Below, piece by piece: positions 20,169 to 30,702 of a DNA stretch of 64,000 nucleotides (positions within the stretch are counted from its first letter, which is position 1; every line of letters starts with the position of its first letter). A program made the translations under genes and the position numbers. Where the stretch lies: NCBI GenBank assembly GCA_025363755.1, contig JANYLQ010000064.1, positions 1 to 64,000 on the forward strand. Direction: 5' to 3'. The DNA is from Hyphomicrobiales bacterium (GTDB lineage: Bacteria > Pseudomonadota > Alphaproteobacteria > Rhizobiales > Aestuariivirgaceae). The notes beneath the pieces are model-generated. The model saw only the letters and a list, made by a program, of their open reading frames with translations, had not been told where the DNA came from and ran no database searches.

Positions 20169-20669
20169 TCACGCGTTCTTTGTTAATGCCGATTTAAGAG
20201 CCGCTTGGGCTTCAGTTGGTAAGAAGAGCGACGTATCCCCCCCCATCTTCCCGATCTGCTTTACAAGCGATGAAGATATCATCCGCGTGGCAGGCGATGC
20301 CGCTAAAAATACCGTCTCAATTTCAGGCGAAAGCGCACCGTTCATTTGCGCCATCTGTACTTCGTAATCAAAATCAGAAGCATCACGAAGGCCGCGAATG
20401 ATAACACCCGCATGGGCTTTGTGGGCCGCTTGCACCGTCAAATCTGAAAACGTCACAACACTCACTTTAAGCCCAGCATGTTCGGCAATCGGTTTCGTCA
20501 CTTGCTCAATTAGTTTGACCCGTGTTTCGGCATCCAGCAGAGCCTGCTTGGAGCCATGAAGACCCACACCGATGACCAGCTTATCCACAATACGCGCCGC
20601 TCGCGCAATCACATCAAGGTGGCCATATGTGATGGGATCAAAGGACCCCGGGTAAAATCCAATACGCAT
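20169..20669 (-). CDS. coaD: Phosphopantetheine adenylyltransferase
   Basis: Adds AMP to 4'-phosphopantetheine, the fourth step of coenzyme A synthesis. The product is 166 residues. The nucleotidyltransferase motif GSFDPITYGHLD lies near the N-terminus, IIRGLRD is in the middle, and an ISSS-type motif (TRMISSSLVKQI) is near the end. Two adjacent ATG codons overlap the stop of the LysE gene (ATGATG over TGA). AAAGGG is better spaced for the second, which gives the standard start MRIGFYPG. The two genes are coupled by this overlap though their functions are unrelated. Confidence 0.95.
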   Translation of the reverse strand: MRIGFYPGSFDPITYGHLDVIARAARIVDKLVIGVGLHGSKQALLDAETRVKLIEQVTKPIAEHAGLKVSVVTFSDLTVQAAHKAHAGVIIRGLRDASDFDYEVQMAQMNGALSPEIETVFLAASPATRMISSSLVKQIGKMGGDTSLFLPTEAQAALKSALTKNA

Positions 20670-21280
20670 CATCGCCCTTTCAAAACCATCCAAGCCGCAC
20701 CACCCACAAGAAAGCTACCGCTGATGATCTCTATTGCTCTAATTCTTTTTCGTGAAAGCCAAGCCCCCGCCCTGCCCGCTGCCAAGGCATAGGCCGTGTC
20801 ACCTATCGCCGCAATCGCCATAAACGTTACGCCTAGGATCAACGTCGTGCGCATGACATCAGCCCCAGCTGGAATGAAAGGCGGAATGAGAGCACCAAAT
20901 AAAACCAGCATTTTAGGGTTCGACATAATCACCACGAAACCCTGCAAGAAGAAACTGCCCCGTGGTCTTGCCCGGTCGGTTGCCACAGCCAGATCACCAT
21001 TCGACATGAAAAGCTTATAAGCCAACCAAATTAAATAGGCCGCACCTGCGTAACGCAGCAAAACAAACCAAACACCCATCAGCTGAATAGCAGCGCCCAA
21101 ACCGAGTGCGGCAATTCCAAGCCAAATGACCACACCCACTTGCGTACCCAGAACATTCATCAACCCTGCACGCGTGCCGTGCTTTAAGCTGTTTGCGATG
21201 ATCACGGTAACAGTGGGGCCGGGCACCAAGGCCAATGCCAATGCTGCCAATACAAATGCAAAATAAGAGTCTGTTGTCAT
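20669..21280 (-). CDS. LysE/RhtB family amino-acid exporter
   Basis: A 203-residue, six-helix inner-membrane protein of the LysE/RhtB family, which exports amino acids or related compounds. The family motif LALVPGPTVTVIIANSLKHG is at about 15-34 and is followed by regular hydrophobic segments. An ATG two codons earlier exists, but AAGG spacing favours the one at 21280. The stop overlaps the coaD start. The substrate cannot be told from sequence. Confidence 0.88.
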   Translation of the reverse strand: MTTDSYFAFVLAALALALVPGPTVTVIIANSLKHGTRAGLMNVLGTQVGVVIWLGIAALGLGAAIQLMGVWFVLLRYAGAAYLIWLAYKLFMSNGDLAVATDRARPRGSFFLQGFVVIMSNPKMLVLFGALIPPFIPAGADVMRTTLILGVTFMAIAAIGDTAYALAAGRAGAWLSRKRIRAIEIISGSFLVGGAAWMVLKGR

Positions 21281-21318
21281 GTACATTACCTTACGCCAGA
21301 TTGAACAAAACTAGCAAA

Positions 21319-23481
21319 TCAGCTCTTTGCTTTGGAGCGTGGCTCAAACACCCAAGGCCTGTCACCCTGCTCGCCCTTTGCGGTTTTCACACGCGCCACA
21401 TTGCCATCAATGTAAATCGCATGCGCACCAAACCTCCACACATCAAACCGATCAATCTTTAATTTCGCCTCAGCGCATTTTTCCCGCAATGGAAAATCGG
21501 CAATGATGATATCAGTCGGCGGACATTCCCATTCGCCATCCGCAGGCTCGTGCACATAGGCAACGCTCATCGGCGCCAGATCAGAAAAACACATGCCTTC
21601 GGCACACGTCCAACCCCGCCTTGCGGTTGAAGCCTCCATGGTTTCAACTTGTCCATTGGACTGCAACCATTTTTCAGCCGCAAACTTGCCTTTGCTGGCA
21701 TCAGCTAAAACATAATTCCCGACTTCATCTCGAACAGCAACATTGCCCGCGCGGTCTTCGATCAAAATATTTGCCGGTTGAGTTGCCATCCCCAAATAAA
21801 TTCCGACGACAAGCAGCCCAACACCCAGCCAGCGAAATGCACCCAGCACCAAACATATGATAAGAGTCCCCGCCACCATGATTGAAACACCCAACAGCGA
21901 AGGCTGTGGCACCATGCCATTGGCATAGGGCCACGCCGCGATACTATCCGAAATCCACATTGTTGCTTGCAAACCAATTTCGACCAATTTGAACGGCCAA
22001 TATTCCAATCCAAACGGCATCAATAAAACACCGAGCATGGCCGCTGGCATCACGATCAAATCAGCAATCGGTAGAGCCAGAGCGTTGGAAACCGAGCCGT
22101 ACGGTGACAAACGCCCGAAATGATAAACCGCTGCAATACTGGAAAGACCACCAGCCACGATGGTCGTCAACATCGAACCTGCAAACAGCTTTAACCCGTA
22201 AGACGCAAACCGCGAAGATCGCGAAGCCTCATGCACTTTCATATCCACAGGCCTGTTGTTCCAATATTCGAAAAACGCAACAATCCCCATCACCGCCAAA
22301 AATGACATCTGGAAACTGGCACGCACAGTTTCTTCAGGATTAAATGCGAGAATGATCAATGCTGCCAAAGCAATATTGCGCATCGAAACAGCCGGCCGAT
22401 CAACCAAAATGGCAAAGAACATCACCGCAATCATGATGTAAGACCGTTCAGTGGCCGATCCTGAATCCGCCAGCAGCATATAGATAAATCCAACGATTAA
22501 GGCCGCCACAGCAGACCATTTTTTGATTGGATAATTCAAGGCCAGTGCTGGAAACAGTGCAAGGAATGCCCGCATTACCCAAAAAACACCACCCGCCACC
22601 AGTGACATATGCAAGCCCGAAATCGAAATAATATGCGCCAAACCAGAAATCTGCAGGCTGGTATTCATCTCCGCCGGAATGGCCGCACGCTCGCCCGTCA
22701 CAATCGAATTGGCAAATGCCCCAATTGGCCCTGGAATGGCAGCCGTAATGCGAGCCCCCATCACACTGCGCAATTTATGAAAAAACCTCCGTTCCACAAA
22801 TTTCCACGGCACGGGCCGATCCTCAAATATCGGTGGCGATATGTTGCTTCCCATTGCGCCTATGGATTGAAAATAGAGATCGCGTCCATAGTCAAATCCG
22901 CCAGGCATTACGGGTGTTGGCAGTGGTGTTAGACGTGCGGTGAAGTGCACATAATCGCCGATGAGAGCAGTGGGTGCATCAAAGGTCGATATGCGAACCC
23001 GGCTTGGCATTTCATCAACAGGCACATTTGTTGCCCCCTCGAGTTCAATTACCAACACGCGTTTCTTGCCGCCGCGATTATCAGCATCAGCAATGAACCC
23101 TGAAATCTCCGATGAACTCACAGTGGCACGCAGCAGTGGCGTGGCGACAATTTCTTGCCGCGCTTTGCTCAAACCAAAGCCAAGCAAGACTAGGCCAATC
23201 AAAAGCGCAATTGAATATTGCCTGCCAAGCCAAAACAAAACCGCAATCGGAACAGCTAATACAGCAATAGCAATAACGCTGGGTTCATTCGGCAAATTAA
23301 AATATATCCAAATGCCGACGCTCAAAAACACAGGTGCCCAGACCACAAACCGACCAAATTGCAAAGCATAAGCCGCGCGCAAATAATTGATTGCCCGCTC
23401 AAGAAACGTGACTGCATCAAAAGGAAACACTGCCCCTTTGAAGCCTCGCCCGCCTATGCTATCTGGCTGCAAAGTGGCCAT
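21319..23481 (-). CDS. comEC: ComEC/Rec2-type competence protein
   Basis: Predicted inner-membrane channel for DNA uptake, 720 residues. The N-terminal third matches DUF4131 (hydrophobic pair followed by a small OB-like domain), the middle third is the multi-helix competence domain with the motif HIISISGLHMSLVAGG near residue 280, and the C-terminal region is a short beta-lactamase-like domain. That last domain lacks the metal-binding HxHxDH signature of active enzymes, as is common in alphaproteobacteria. AGGGGAGGG stands before the ATG. It diverges from gltX with a 42-bp gap. No other competence gene is in view, so actual transformation is not shown. Confidence 0.88.
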   Translation of the reverse strand: MATLQPDSIGGRGFKGAVFPFDAVTFLERAINYLRAAYALQFGRFVVWAPVFLSVGIWIYFNLPNEPSVIAIAVLAVPIAVLFWLGRQYSIALLIGLVLLGFGLSKARQEIVATPLLRATVSSSEISGFIADADNRGGKKRVLVIELEGATNVPVDEMPSRVRISTFDAPTALIGDYVHFTARLTPLPTPVMPGGFDYGRDLYFQSIGAMGSNISPPIFEDRPVPWKFVERRFFHKLRSVMGARITAAIPGPIGAFANSIVTGERAAIPAEMNTSLQISGLAHIISISGLHMSLVAGGVFWVMRAFLALFPALALNYPIKKWSAVAALIVGFIYMLLADSGSATERSYIMIAVMFFAILVDRPAVSMRNIALAALIILAFNPEETVRASFQMSFLAVMGIVAFFEYWNNRPVDMKVHEASRSSRFASYGLKLFAGSMLTTIVAGGLSSIAAVYHFGRLSPYGSVSNALALPIADLIVMPAAMLGVLLMPFGLEYWPFKLVEIGLQATMWISDSIAAWPYANGMVPQPSLLGVSIMVAGTLIICLVLGAFRWLGVGLLVVGIYLGMATQPANILIEDRAGNVAVRDEVGNYVLADASKGKFAAEKWLQSNGQVETMEASTARRGWTCAEGMCFSDLAPMSVAYVHEPADGEWECPPTDIIIADFPLREKCAEAKLKIDRFDVWRFGAHAIYIDGNVARVKTAKGEQGDRPWVFEPRSKAKS

Positions 23482-23523
23482 GCCGCCCTCCCCTAAAATC
23501 AGCTAATCACATAAAAGGCCTTC

Positions 23524-24942
23524 ATGTCATCTCTCGTCACGCGCTTTGCCCCCTCGCCCACTGGCTATCTTCACATTGGTGGTGCTCGCACCGCACTGTT
23601 CAACTGGGCATATGCCAAGGGCAATGGCGGCAAAATGTTGCTGCGCATCGAAGATACTGATCGTGAGCGTTACACTGAAGGCGCAGTGGCCGCCATTCTC
23701 GACGGCCTCACATGGTTGGGCCTGAACTGGGATGGCGAAGCCGTTTCGCAATATGGCCGCATGCAACGCCATGCCGTAGTGGCCCATGAAATGCTGGCCA
23801 AAGGCAATGCCTATTACTGCTATTGCAGCCCCGAAGAATTAACTGCCATGCGCGAAAAAGCCGAAGCCGAAAAACGCCCGATCCGTTATGATGGCACGTG
23901 GCGCAACAGGCCAGCGTCTGATGCTCCAATAGGCGTAAAACCCGTGATCCGTTTCAAATCTCCACAAGAAGGCGAAACCGTGATCAACGATCAGGCCCAA
24001 GGCCGCGTGATGATCCCCAACAAGGATTTGGATGATCTTATTATTTTGAGATCAGACGGCAACCCAACTTATAATCTCTCCGTTGTGGTCGATGACCACG
24101 ACATGGGTGTTACCCATATCATTCGCGGTGTTGACCATCTCACCAACGCCGCCCGCCAAACCCAGATTTATATGGCCATGGGCTGGACTGTGCCAAGCAT
24201 GACGCATGTGCCGTTGATCCATGGGCCGGACGGCGCAAAACTATCGAAGCGCCACGGCGCATTGGGTGTCGAAGCCTACCGCGCCATGGGCTATCTACCT
24301 GCCGCCTTGCGCAATTATCTCGCGCGCCTGGGCTGGAGCCATGGCGATGATGAAATTTTTTCGACTGAAGAATTGGTGCGATGGTTTGATCTGGACGGTA
24401 TTGGCAAATCAGCTTCGCGCTTCGACTTCGCCAAACTGGAAAATCTGAACGGCCATTACATCCGTCATACACCTGATGCAAAATTGCTGGAACTATTCCT
24501 GTCATTTCTGCCCCATGTCGAAAACGGCCCAGCTATGTTTGCAAAAATCGACGAGGCCATGAATGCGAAACTATTGCGCGCTATGCCCGGCCTCAAAGAT
24601 CGCGCCAAGACATTGGTGGAGCTGATGAACTCTTGTGGTTATCTTTTTGCTGTACGGCCACTAGCGATGGACGACAAAGCCAAAGCCCTGCTCAACGACG
24701 AGGGCAAAGCCGCCGCTAAAACTTTGCTTGAGCTTTTAACCCCTATCCATGACTGGACGGCGCACGCACTCGAAACGGTCGTTAAAGCACACGCCGAAAC
24801 GACCGGAATAAAGTTGGGCAAGTTGGCGCAACCTTTACGCGCCAGCCTCACAGGAACAAGTACATCGCCACCGATCTTTGATGTTCTCGAAGTTTTGGGC
24901 CGCGAAGAGAGTTTGGCGCGTATAGGTGATCAGGCAATTTAG
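23524..24942 (+). CDS. gltX: Glutamyl-tRNA synthetase
   Basis: Charges tRNA-Glu (and perhaps tRNA-Gln) with glutamate; 472 residues. The class I HIGH-type motif is HIGG at 17-20 and the KMSKS-type motif is KLSKR near 240. The catalytic half is typical ([30 protein letters not shown]), followed by an alpha-helical anticodon-binding domain. It diverges from comEC and is 68 bp upstream of gltA, the arrangement seen in Rhizobiales. Certain. Confidence 0.97.
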   Translation: MSSLVTRFAPSPTGYLHIGGARTALFNWAYAKGNGGKMLLRIEDTDRERYTEGAVAAILDGLTWLGLNWDGEAVSQYGRMQRHAVVAHEMLAKGNAYYCYCSPEELTAMREKAEAEKRPIRYDGTWRNRPASDAPIGVKPVIRFKSPQEGETVINDQAQGRVMIPNKDLDDLIILRSDGNPTYNLSVVVDDHDMGVTHIIRGVDHLTNAARQTQIYMAMGWTVPSMTHVPLIHGPDGAKLSKRHGALGVEAYRAMGYLPAALRNYLARLGWSHGDDEIFSTEELVRWFDLDGIGKSASRFDFAKLENLNGHYIRHTPDAKLLELFLSFLPHVENGPAMFAKIDEAMNAKLLRAMPGLKDRAKTLVELMNSCGYLFAVRPLAMDDKAKALLNDEGKAAAKTLLELLTPIHDWTAHALETVVKAHAETTGIKLGKLAQPLRASLTGTSTSPPIFDVLEVLGREESLARIGDQAI

Positions 24943-24952
24943 TGCAGCATCA

Positions 24953-24981
24953 TTGACCTTTTTGCTGCGCTGCAATAGAGT
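24953..24981 (+). promoter_or_regulatory. Predicted gltA promoter
   Basis: TTGACC, 17 bases, TAGAGT, immediately after the gltX stop and about 30 bp before the gltA ATG. Hexamers and spacing fit sigma-70. Confidence 0.6.
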
Positions 24982-25010
24982 TGTTGCATGATAATGGGAG
25001 AAGCTAGGTT

Positions 25011-26306
25011 ATGACCGACGCTACGAAGACAGCAACGATATCCATCGGCGGAAAAACCCAAGAATTGCCAATTATGCAAGGCACCATCGGGCCAGATGTC
25101 GTCGACATAGCCAAACTATATGGCGAGTCTAAAGTCTTCACATTTGACCCCGGCTTCACTTCAACGGCAGCATGCAAATCCGCAATAACATATATAGATG
25201 GCGATGAAGGCATCTTGCTCTATCGCGGTTACCCGATTGAACAACTGGCAATGGAGGGTGATTTTCTCGAAAGCAGTTACCTGCTCTATTATGGTGAGTT
25301 GCCGACTCCTGCCCAACGCAAAAAATTTGTGCACGACATTACCCATCACACCATGATCCATGAACAGATGGTACTGTTTTTTCGTGGCTTTAGACGGGAT
25401 GCGCACCCGATGGCTGTGATGGTGGCAATGGTCGGCGCGCTTTCTGCTTTCTATCATGACTCAACCGACATCAATGATCCGCGCCAGCGTGAAATCGCCT
25501 CACACCGCATGATTGCCAAGCTGCCAACAATTGCAGCGATGACGTACAAATACCACGTGGGCCAGCCCTTTGTTTATCCTCAGAACCATCTGTCTTATGC
25601 CGAAAATTTTTTGCATATGTGCTTTGCTGTTCCTTGCGAAGAATACAAAGTGAACCCCGTTTTAGCCAAAGCCATGGACAGAATTTTTACACTTCACGCT
25701 GATCATGAACAAAACGCTTCCACCTCAACTGTCCGTCTCGCAGGGTCTTCTGGTGCCAATCCATTTGCCTGTATTGCCGCTGGCATTGCTTGCTTGTGGG
25801 GCCCTGCTCATGGCGGTGCCAACGAAGCTGCTCTGAAGATGCTCGAAGAAATCGGTACCGTCGACAAAATTCCAGTCTTTATAGAAAAAGTGAAAGACAA
25901 ATCTTCAAACGTGCGTCTCATGGGCTTCGGCCACCGCGTTTATAAAAATTATGATCCCCGTGCAAAAATCCTTCAAGCATCAGCCCATGAGGTTTTTGAA
26001 GCACTGGGCAAGCAAGATGACCCATTGCTTGATGTAGCCCGCGAATTGGAGCGCATTGCACTCAGCGATCCATACTTCATTGACCGCAAGCTGTACCCAA
26101 ATGTTGATTTCTATTCCGGCATTATTCTACGTGCCTTGGGCTTCCCAACTAGCATGTTCACCGTGTTGTTCGCATTGGCGCGTACCGTAGGTTGGATTTC
26201 GCAGTGGAAAGAAATGATCGAAGATCCATCTCAGCGCATAGGCAGGCCGCGCCAACTCTATGTTGGCCCAACAAAACGCGATTACGTGCCAATGGGGAAA
26301 CGTTGA
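25011..26306 (+). CDS. gltA: Citrate synthase
   Basis: First enzyme of the TCA cycle, condensing acetyl-CoA with oxaloacetate. The product is 431 residues, the length of the hexameric NADH-sensitive Gram-negative type. Catalytic His lies in [15 protein letters not shown] and catalytic Asp in [31 protein letters not shown] precedes them. GGGAGAAG is 9 bases before the ATG. It is convergent with fabZ; a palindromic repeat (26349-26423) fills the gap where lipid A genes are usual. Certain. Confidence 0.98.
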   Translation: MTDATKTATISIGGKTQELPIMQGTIGPDVVDIAKLYGESKVFTFDPGFTSTAACKSAITYIDGDEGILLYRGYPIEQLAMEGDFLESSYLLYYGELPTPAQRKKFVHDITHHTMIHEQMVLFFRGFRRDAHPMAVMVAMVGALSAFYHDSTDINDPRQREIASHRMIAKLPTIAAMTYKYHVGQPFVYPQNHLSYAENFLHMCFAVPCEEYKVNPVLAKAMDRIFTLHADHEQNASTSTVRLAGSSGANPFACIAAGIACLWGPAHGGANEAALKMLEEIGTVDKIPVFIEKVKDKSSNVRLMGFGHRVYKNYDPRAKILQASAHEVFEALGKQDDPLLDVARELERIALSDPYFIDRKLYPNVDFYSGIILRALGFPTSMFTVLFALARTVGWISQWKEMIEDPSQRIGRPRQLYVGPTKRDYVPMGKR

Positions 26307-26348
26307 GCTTTAAGCACAGTTCTTTTTGATTGATCCATTGTTTTAAAT

Positions 26349-26423
26349 CGTCATGCCCACGAAAGTGGGCATCTACGTTTTGCAGCCAAGAAAATAGAAA
26401 TTCCCACCTTCGCGGAAATGACG
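26349..26423. repeat. REP-like palindromic repeat between gltA and fabZ
   Basis: The element starts CGTCATGCCCACGAAAGTGG and ends in the inverted partner TTCCCACCTTCGCGGAAATGACG-type sequence, so CGTCAT and ATGACG close it. The 5' half alone forms a GCCCAC-GAAA-GTGGGC hairpin. Elements beginning GTCATTCCCGCGAAAGCGGG are widespread in proteobacterial genomes; this is a diverged member. Confidence 0.7.
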
Positions 26424-26463
26424 TGCTTTTAGATAATGGATTTATAGCCAACCGATCAGATCG

Positions 26464-26937
26464 CTAAACTTTGTTCTCGTCGATCAACATCGCCCCGATC
26501 TCTGCCTCGGCCACCTTCTTGCCGTCAACATGAGCTTCAGCCCAATACTTCCAAACGGGTGCTCGCTTTTGTAAAAGCTTCACGTGAAAGTAAACTGTAT
26601 CGCCGGGCACAACAGGCTTGCGAAAACGTGCCTTATCAATTGACATAAAGAACACCAGTTTACCTGCGTCTTCGCTGTGATGTTCGAGAACAATGGCTCC
26701 TGCTGTTTGCGCCATGGCTTCAATCAACAAAACACCTGGCATCACCGGACGGCCCGGGAAGTGTCCTTGAAAAAACGGCTCATTCATCGTCACATTTTTG
26801 AGCGCAATGCCCGACTCTTCGCCATTCAGTTCAACAATCTTATCGATCAACAAAAATGGATAGCGGTGCGGAAGCAGCTTCATAATCCGCACAATGTCGA
26901 TGGATTTTTTTGGTGCGGCTTGGGTTACTTCAGTCAT
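26464..26937 (-). CDS. fabZ: 3-hydroxyacyl-ACP dehydratase FabZ
   Basis: Hot-dog fold dehydratase of fatty-acid elongation, 157 residues from the ATG at 26937 (GAGGATC before it; the frame opens 16 codons earlier without family similarity). The catalytic His is in [11 protein letters not shown] and the catalytic Glu in [11 protein letters not shown]. In relatives fabZ lies inside bamA-lpxD-fabZ-lpxA-lpxI-lpxB; here it follows bamA directly and is followed by convergent gltA. It therefore survives alone of that cluster. Certain. Confidence 0.97.
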   Translation of the reverse strand: MTEVTQAAPKKSIDIVRIMKLLPHRYPFLLIDKIVELNGEESGIALKNVTMNEPFFQGHFPGRPVMPGVLLIEAMAQTAGAIVLEHHSEDAGKLVFFMSIDKARFRKPVVPGDTVYFHVKLLQKRAPVWKYWAEAHVDGKKVAEAEIGAMLIDENKV

Positions 26938-27008
26938 GATGATCCTCAAAAAAGTGGCGGCTGAAACATCAACCGCCACTGTCATAATAGCTTGTGATTT
27001 GAAAACGT

Positions 27009-29363
27009 CTAGAAGCGCGTTCCGATAGAGAAGTTAAAGTATTTAAGATCGTCTGTATCTTGCTTGAGGATCGGATATGAATACTCAAACTTCAATGGAC
27101 CAAACGGCGAATTCCAAACAATGCCTGCACCGATTGATGCGCGGAAAGCGGAGGAGTCAGATACGGAGCAAGCCGCTAAAGACGTACCGACGTTACAAGG
27201 GGCAGTGCCTCGTGGAATGGACGAATCCGAGGTATTAAAGGCCGTACCAAAGTCCGAATAGATTTCGCCTGAAATACCAAACGCTTCAGGCAAACCCAGT
27301 GGGAACTGCGCTTCAATCGTGCCGATTGCGTAATCTTGAGCACCGATTGAATCATAAAGTCCGTCGTTGCCAAGTTGTTTTGGCCCAACACCCGAATTGG
27401 AGAACCCTCGGAATGAATCACCACCCTTAAAGAAGCGATCTTGCAACGGCACATTATTGCCACCGATACCTTGAATATGACCGGCATTGCCTTCCAATTT
27501 CACGACAACCTGATCATCAAATAAAGGGATAAAGTAAAACGCATGAAGTTCGGTCTTGGCGTAATAGGCGTCGCCACCTAAACCAGCAAGCTCTTCGACA
27601 ATTTGTCCGCGAAAGCCTGACGTTGGATTATTGGGATTGTCCAAATCATCATAAGTGTATGATGCTGATACAGCTGATTTCCAGCTTTCGCCAACCTGCG
27701 CAAATACAGCTGGCGAGGATGTCAACTGATCAATTCCATAGACACTGCGATAGGCCAAATAATACTTGAAGTTCACACTCGAGAATTCATCAAGTTCAAA
27801 GCCAGTGCGCAATGCACCACCGACCACCCGGCTTGAATATGAAGACGCAGTTTGATTATCAGTCTGAGTAGCAAACACATCAAATCCAGCCGAAATCGGC
27901 GAACCCAAGAAATATGGATCCGTGTAGCTGAAATCAACTTGCTGCTTTACAAAACTCAATGTTGTGTTCAACTTCGCTTGTAAGCCACGGCCAAACAAAT
28001 TGCGCTCTGCCACCGAAACCGAACCAACCACTGCTTCAACCGAAGAATAACCAATCGAGAATGTTAAAGAGCCGGTCGACTTTTCTTCAACTTCAACAAT
28101 CAAGTCGATTTTATCAGGCGCACTGCCCGGCTGTTCTTTGAATTCAATTTTGCTAAAGAAATCCAGTGCGGTCAGGCGGCGACGCGCACGTTCGACCAAT
28201 GTGCGATTAAAGGCATCACCCTCATAAAGTCGAAGCTCGCGGCGGATGACCTCATCACGCGTGCGCGTGTTGCCGACGATATCAATGCGTTCGACATATG
28301 CACGGTTACCTTCGCTCAGCTGATAGGTAATGTTGACTGTATTGCCTGTCGAGTTGCGATCAACCTTCGGCTCAACCTTGGCAAATACAAAGCCTTGATT
28401 GCCAGCTTCGATTGTCAAGTTCTCTACCGTCTTATCAACCTTGGAGGCATTATACGTATCGCCAACCCCAGTCTTTACAACTCTGGTCAAGCCGTTTGGA
28501 TCGAGGTTAGCCTTGCCCACATCAACCGCAACATCAGCCACGGTATAGCGCGGACCTTCTTCTACGGCAAAATTGATTTCAAATGCGCTGCCATCAGGCA
28601 CCAGATGGGCGTCAGCAGCTAAAACTTGAATGTCTGCAAAACCATTCTTCAAATAATAACGACGCAACAATTCCTTGTCATACTCAAGGCGGTCGGCATC
28701 ATAGGTGTTGTTCTTCAAAAACGGGTTCCACCAGCTACTTTGCTTAGTCACCAACACGCCTTGCAACGTATCGGCGCTAAATGATTTATTGCCCGTAAAA
28801 GTTATATTCTTGACTTCTGTCTTGCCGTTTTCTGAGATCACAAAGGCAATGTTCACACGGTTTTCAGGCTGGCGGATCAACTGTGGATCAACCTTCACAT
28901 TATAAAAACCCTTGGCTTGATAAAGCGCCAACACCCGGCGCGTATCGCTTTGAATGCGTGCCTTGGTAAAAATCATGCTCTCTTTGACTTCGACTTCTTT
29001 CTGCAGAGTCTCATCATCAATTTCGCTATTGCCTTCGAAATTCACAACATTGATCAAAGGGTTTTCTGAAATACGAATAACAATTGTCGCGCCACGACGC
29101 ACAATGTTCACATCGGCAAACAATCCCGTTTGAAACAGCGCTTTTATCGACTCATCAATCTTGGCGGCAGTGGCAGTCTGCGGCGAACTGAACTGCAAAT
29201 ACGAAAGCACAGTCTCACGGTCTACGCGTTGACCGCCTTCAATCACAATTCCGGAATCTGCAGCATAGCCAGCTGTCGCAACAAAGCCCGGCAGGCCGAC
29301 AGGCGCAACCAAAGTAAAAACAAACACAAGGAGACCAATCAGGCCATAATTCTTACGCATCAA
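27009..29363 (-). CDS. bamA: Outer-membrane protein assembly factor BamA
   Basis: Central subunit of the BAM complex that folds beta-barrels into the outer membrane; 784 residues. A signal peptide is visible at 1-34 ([23 protein letters not shown]). Five POTRA domains fill about 35-430, with [13 protein letters not shown] opening the first, and a 16-strand barrel follows. The barrel has [15 protein letters not shown] (the VRGF/Y loop motif) and ends in the aromatic residue expected of an outer-membrane protein (GTRF). Its presence shows an outer membrane exists, which matters because the usual lpx neighbours are absent. Certain. Confidence 0.97.
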   Translation of the reverse strand: MMRKNYGLIGLLVFVFTLVAPVGLPGFVATAGYAADSGIVIEGGQRVDRETVLSYLQFSSPQTATAAKIDESIKALFQTGLFADVNIVRRGATIVIRISENPLINVVNFEGNSEIDDETLQKEVEVKESMIFTKARIQSDTRRVLALYQAKGFYNVKVDPQLIRQPENRVNIAFVISENGKTEVKNITFTGNKSFSADTLQGVLVTKQSSWWNPFLKNNTYDADRLEYDKELLRRYYLKNGFADIQVLAADAHLVPDGSAFEINFAVEEGPRYTVADVAVDVGKANLDPNGLTRVVKTGVGDTYNASKVDKTVENLTIEAGNQGFVFAKVEPKVDRNSTGNTVNITYQLSEGNRAYVERIDIVGNTRTRDEVIRRELRLYEGDAFNRTLVERARRRLTALDFFSKIEFKEQPGSAPDKIDLIVEVEEKSTGSLTFSIGYSSVEAVVGSVSVAERNLFGRGLQAKLNTTLSFVKQQVDFSYTDPYFLGSPISAGFDVFATQTDNQTASSYSSRVVGGALRTGFELDEFSSVNFKYYLAYRSVYGIDQLTSSPAVFAQVGESWKSAVSASYTYDDLDNPNNPTSGFRGQIVEELAGLGGDAYYAKTELHAFYFIPLFDDQVVVKLEGNAGHIQGIGGNNVPLQDRFFKGGDSFRGFSNSGVGPKQLGNDGLYDSIGAQDYAIGTIEAQFPLGLPEAFGISGEIYSDFGTAFNTSDSSIPRGTAPCNVGTSLAACSVSDSSAFRASIGAGIVWNSPFGPLKFEYSYPILKQDTDDLKYFNFSIGTRF

Positions 29364-29462
29364 ATCGCCAATTCCAAACTTAACTCGCCGTCCTCAAAGT
29401 GCTTCGCCGCGTGTCGTTTTAACCATTTTCATCTGCAATGCAAATGAAACCTACAATCAAAT

Positions 29463-30587
29463 TTACCAGCCAAAAACCTTGTTAACATAAGGCGATAGAT
29501 CATTGTTTGTTGCAAACAACATCAACAAGACCATGGCAGATAAACCGATCCTAAAACTCCACTCCTGCGCCACCGGTCCCACCGGTTTTCCAAACACAGC
29601 CTCAATTAGATAGAAAACCAAGTGCCCACCATCCAACATTGGGATGGGGAAAAGGTTAACAAGTCCAATGCTCACGCTAATTAATGCAATAAAAGTGATA
29701 AAAGACCATGGTCCCTGGGAAGCCTGCTCGCCTGCCATTTGTGCCACGCCAATTGGCCCGTGCAGTTGGTCTGATTTTTCTCTGCCTGCGAACAACTTCC
29801 CCACATAACGCAAAGTCGTTTTCACGATAAATACTGTTTCTTGAACGCCTTTGCCCACCGCAGCAATCGGAGAAAGTCGCTCGAAACCAACCGGGTCTTT
29901 GCTAAAATCATGCTTCAACCCTATCAAGCTAACCCGGTTTTTGTGACCAAGATTATCCACAGTTTCAATGACTTTCGGCACAATATTAACGTCAAGCATT
30001 TGCTTGTTTCTTTCAACGCTCATTCGTATCGGAGTATCACCCTGCATTATCATCGCACGTTGGATATCGACAAAACTGTGTATTGGGGTGCCGTCAATCG
30101 CGCGAACGTAATCGCCAGGCACAATACCAGCCGCATAGGCAGCACCATCAACTGGCACCTCGTCGGCGCGAGGCTCATTTATGGGCGTGCCAACGATTGA
30201 ATAAGCGGCCGCAAAAATGACAACTGCGAGCAAGAAATTCGCAATCGGTCCTGCCGCAACTATTGCGGCTCGTCTGCCAACGGAAGCGGCTTGCAAACTT
30301 CCCGGTGTAGGGTCAGACGTAACGGAAGGCATGCTCGCGGCATTTGCATCGCCTAAAAACTTGACGTAGCCACCCAATGGCAACCAGCTGAATTTCCAGC
30401 GCGTACCATATTTATCGTTAAAGCCAAAAATTTCACGGCCAAATCCAACCGAAAAAGTTTCAATTTTAACACCACACCACCTGCCAACGATAAAATGTCC
30501 AAATTCGTGCACAAATACAATCACGATAGTGGCAGCGAAAAATGCCACCAAATTGAACACAAGGCCCGCCAAACTAAATTGCATCAT
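29463..30587 (-). CDS. rseP: RIP metalloprotease RseP
   Basis: Site-2-protease type intramembrane zinc protease that clips anti-sigma factors or remnant signal peptides; 374 residues. HEFGH near residue 30 supplies the zinc site and MLDGGHLVF near the end the third ligand. A PDZ domain (GIVPGDYVRAIDGTPI) is in between. The frame opens at 30605, but GGAGG points to the ATG pair at 30587/30584. It is 99 bp upstream of bamA. dxr, which usually precedes it, is not here. Confidence 0.95.
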   Translation of the reverse strand: MMQFSLAGLVFNLVAFFAATIVIVFVHEFGHFIVGRWCGVKIETFSVGFGREIFGFNDKYGTRWKFSWLPLGGYVKFLGDANAASMPSVTSDPTPGSLQAASVGRRAAIVAAGPIANFLLAVVIFAAAYSIVGTPINEPRADEVPVDGAAYAAGIVPGDYVRAIDGTPIHSFVDIQRAMIMQGDTPIRMSVERNKQMLDVNIVPKVIETVDNLGHKNRVSLIGLKHDFSKDPVGFERLSPIAAVGKGVQETVFIVKTTLRYVGKLFAGREKSDQLHGPIGVAQMAGEQASQGPWSFITFIALISVSIGLVNLFPIPMLDGGHLVFYLIEAVFGKPVGPVAQEWSFRIGLSAMVLLMLFATNNDLSPYVNKVFGW

Positions 30588-30702
30588 TACCCGAAACGCC
30601 TCCATCGCGTCTGCCCGCCGAATTCAATAGCAATGGACAGTTCTTATTCACCAAATGTTAACCACAAGACAGGAGCTTTGCGTCAACATTTCGGCAACAT
30701 GG

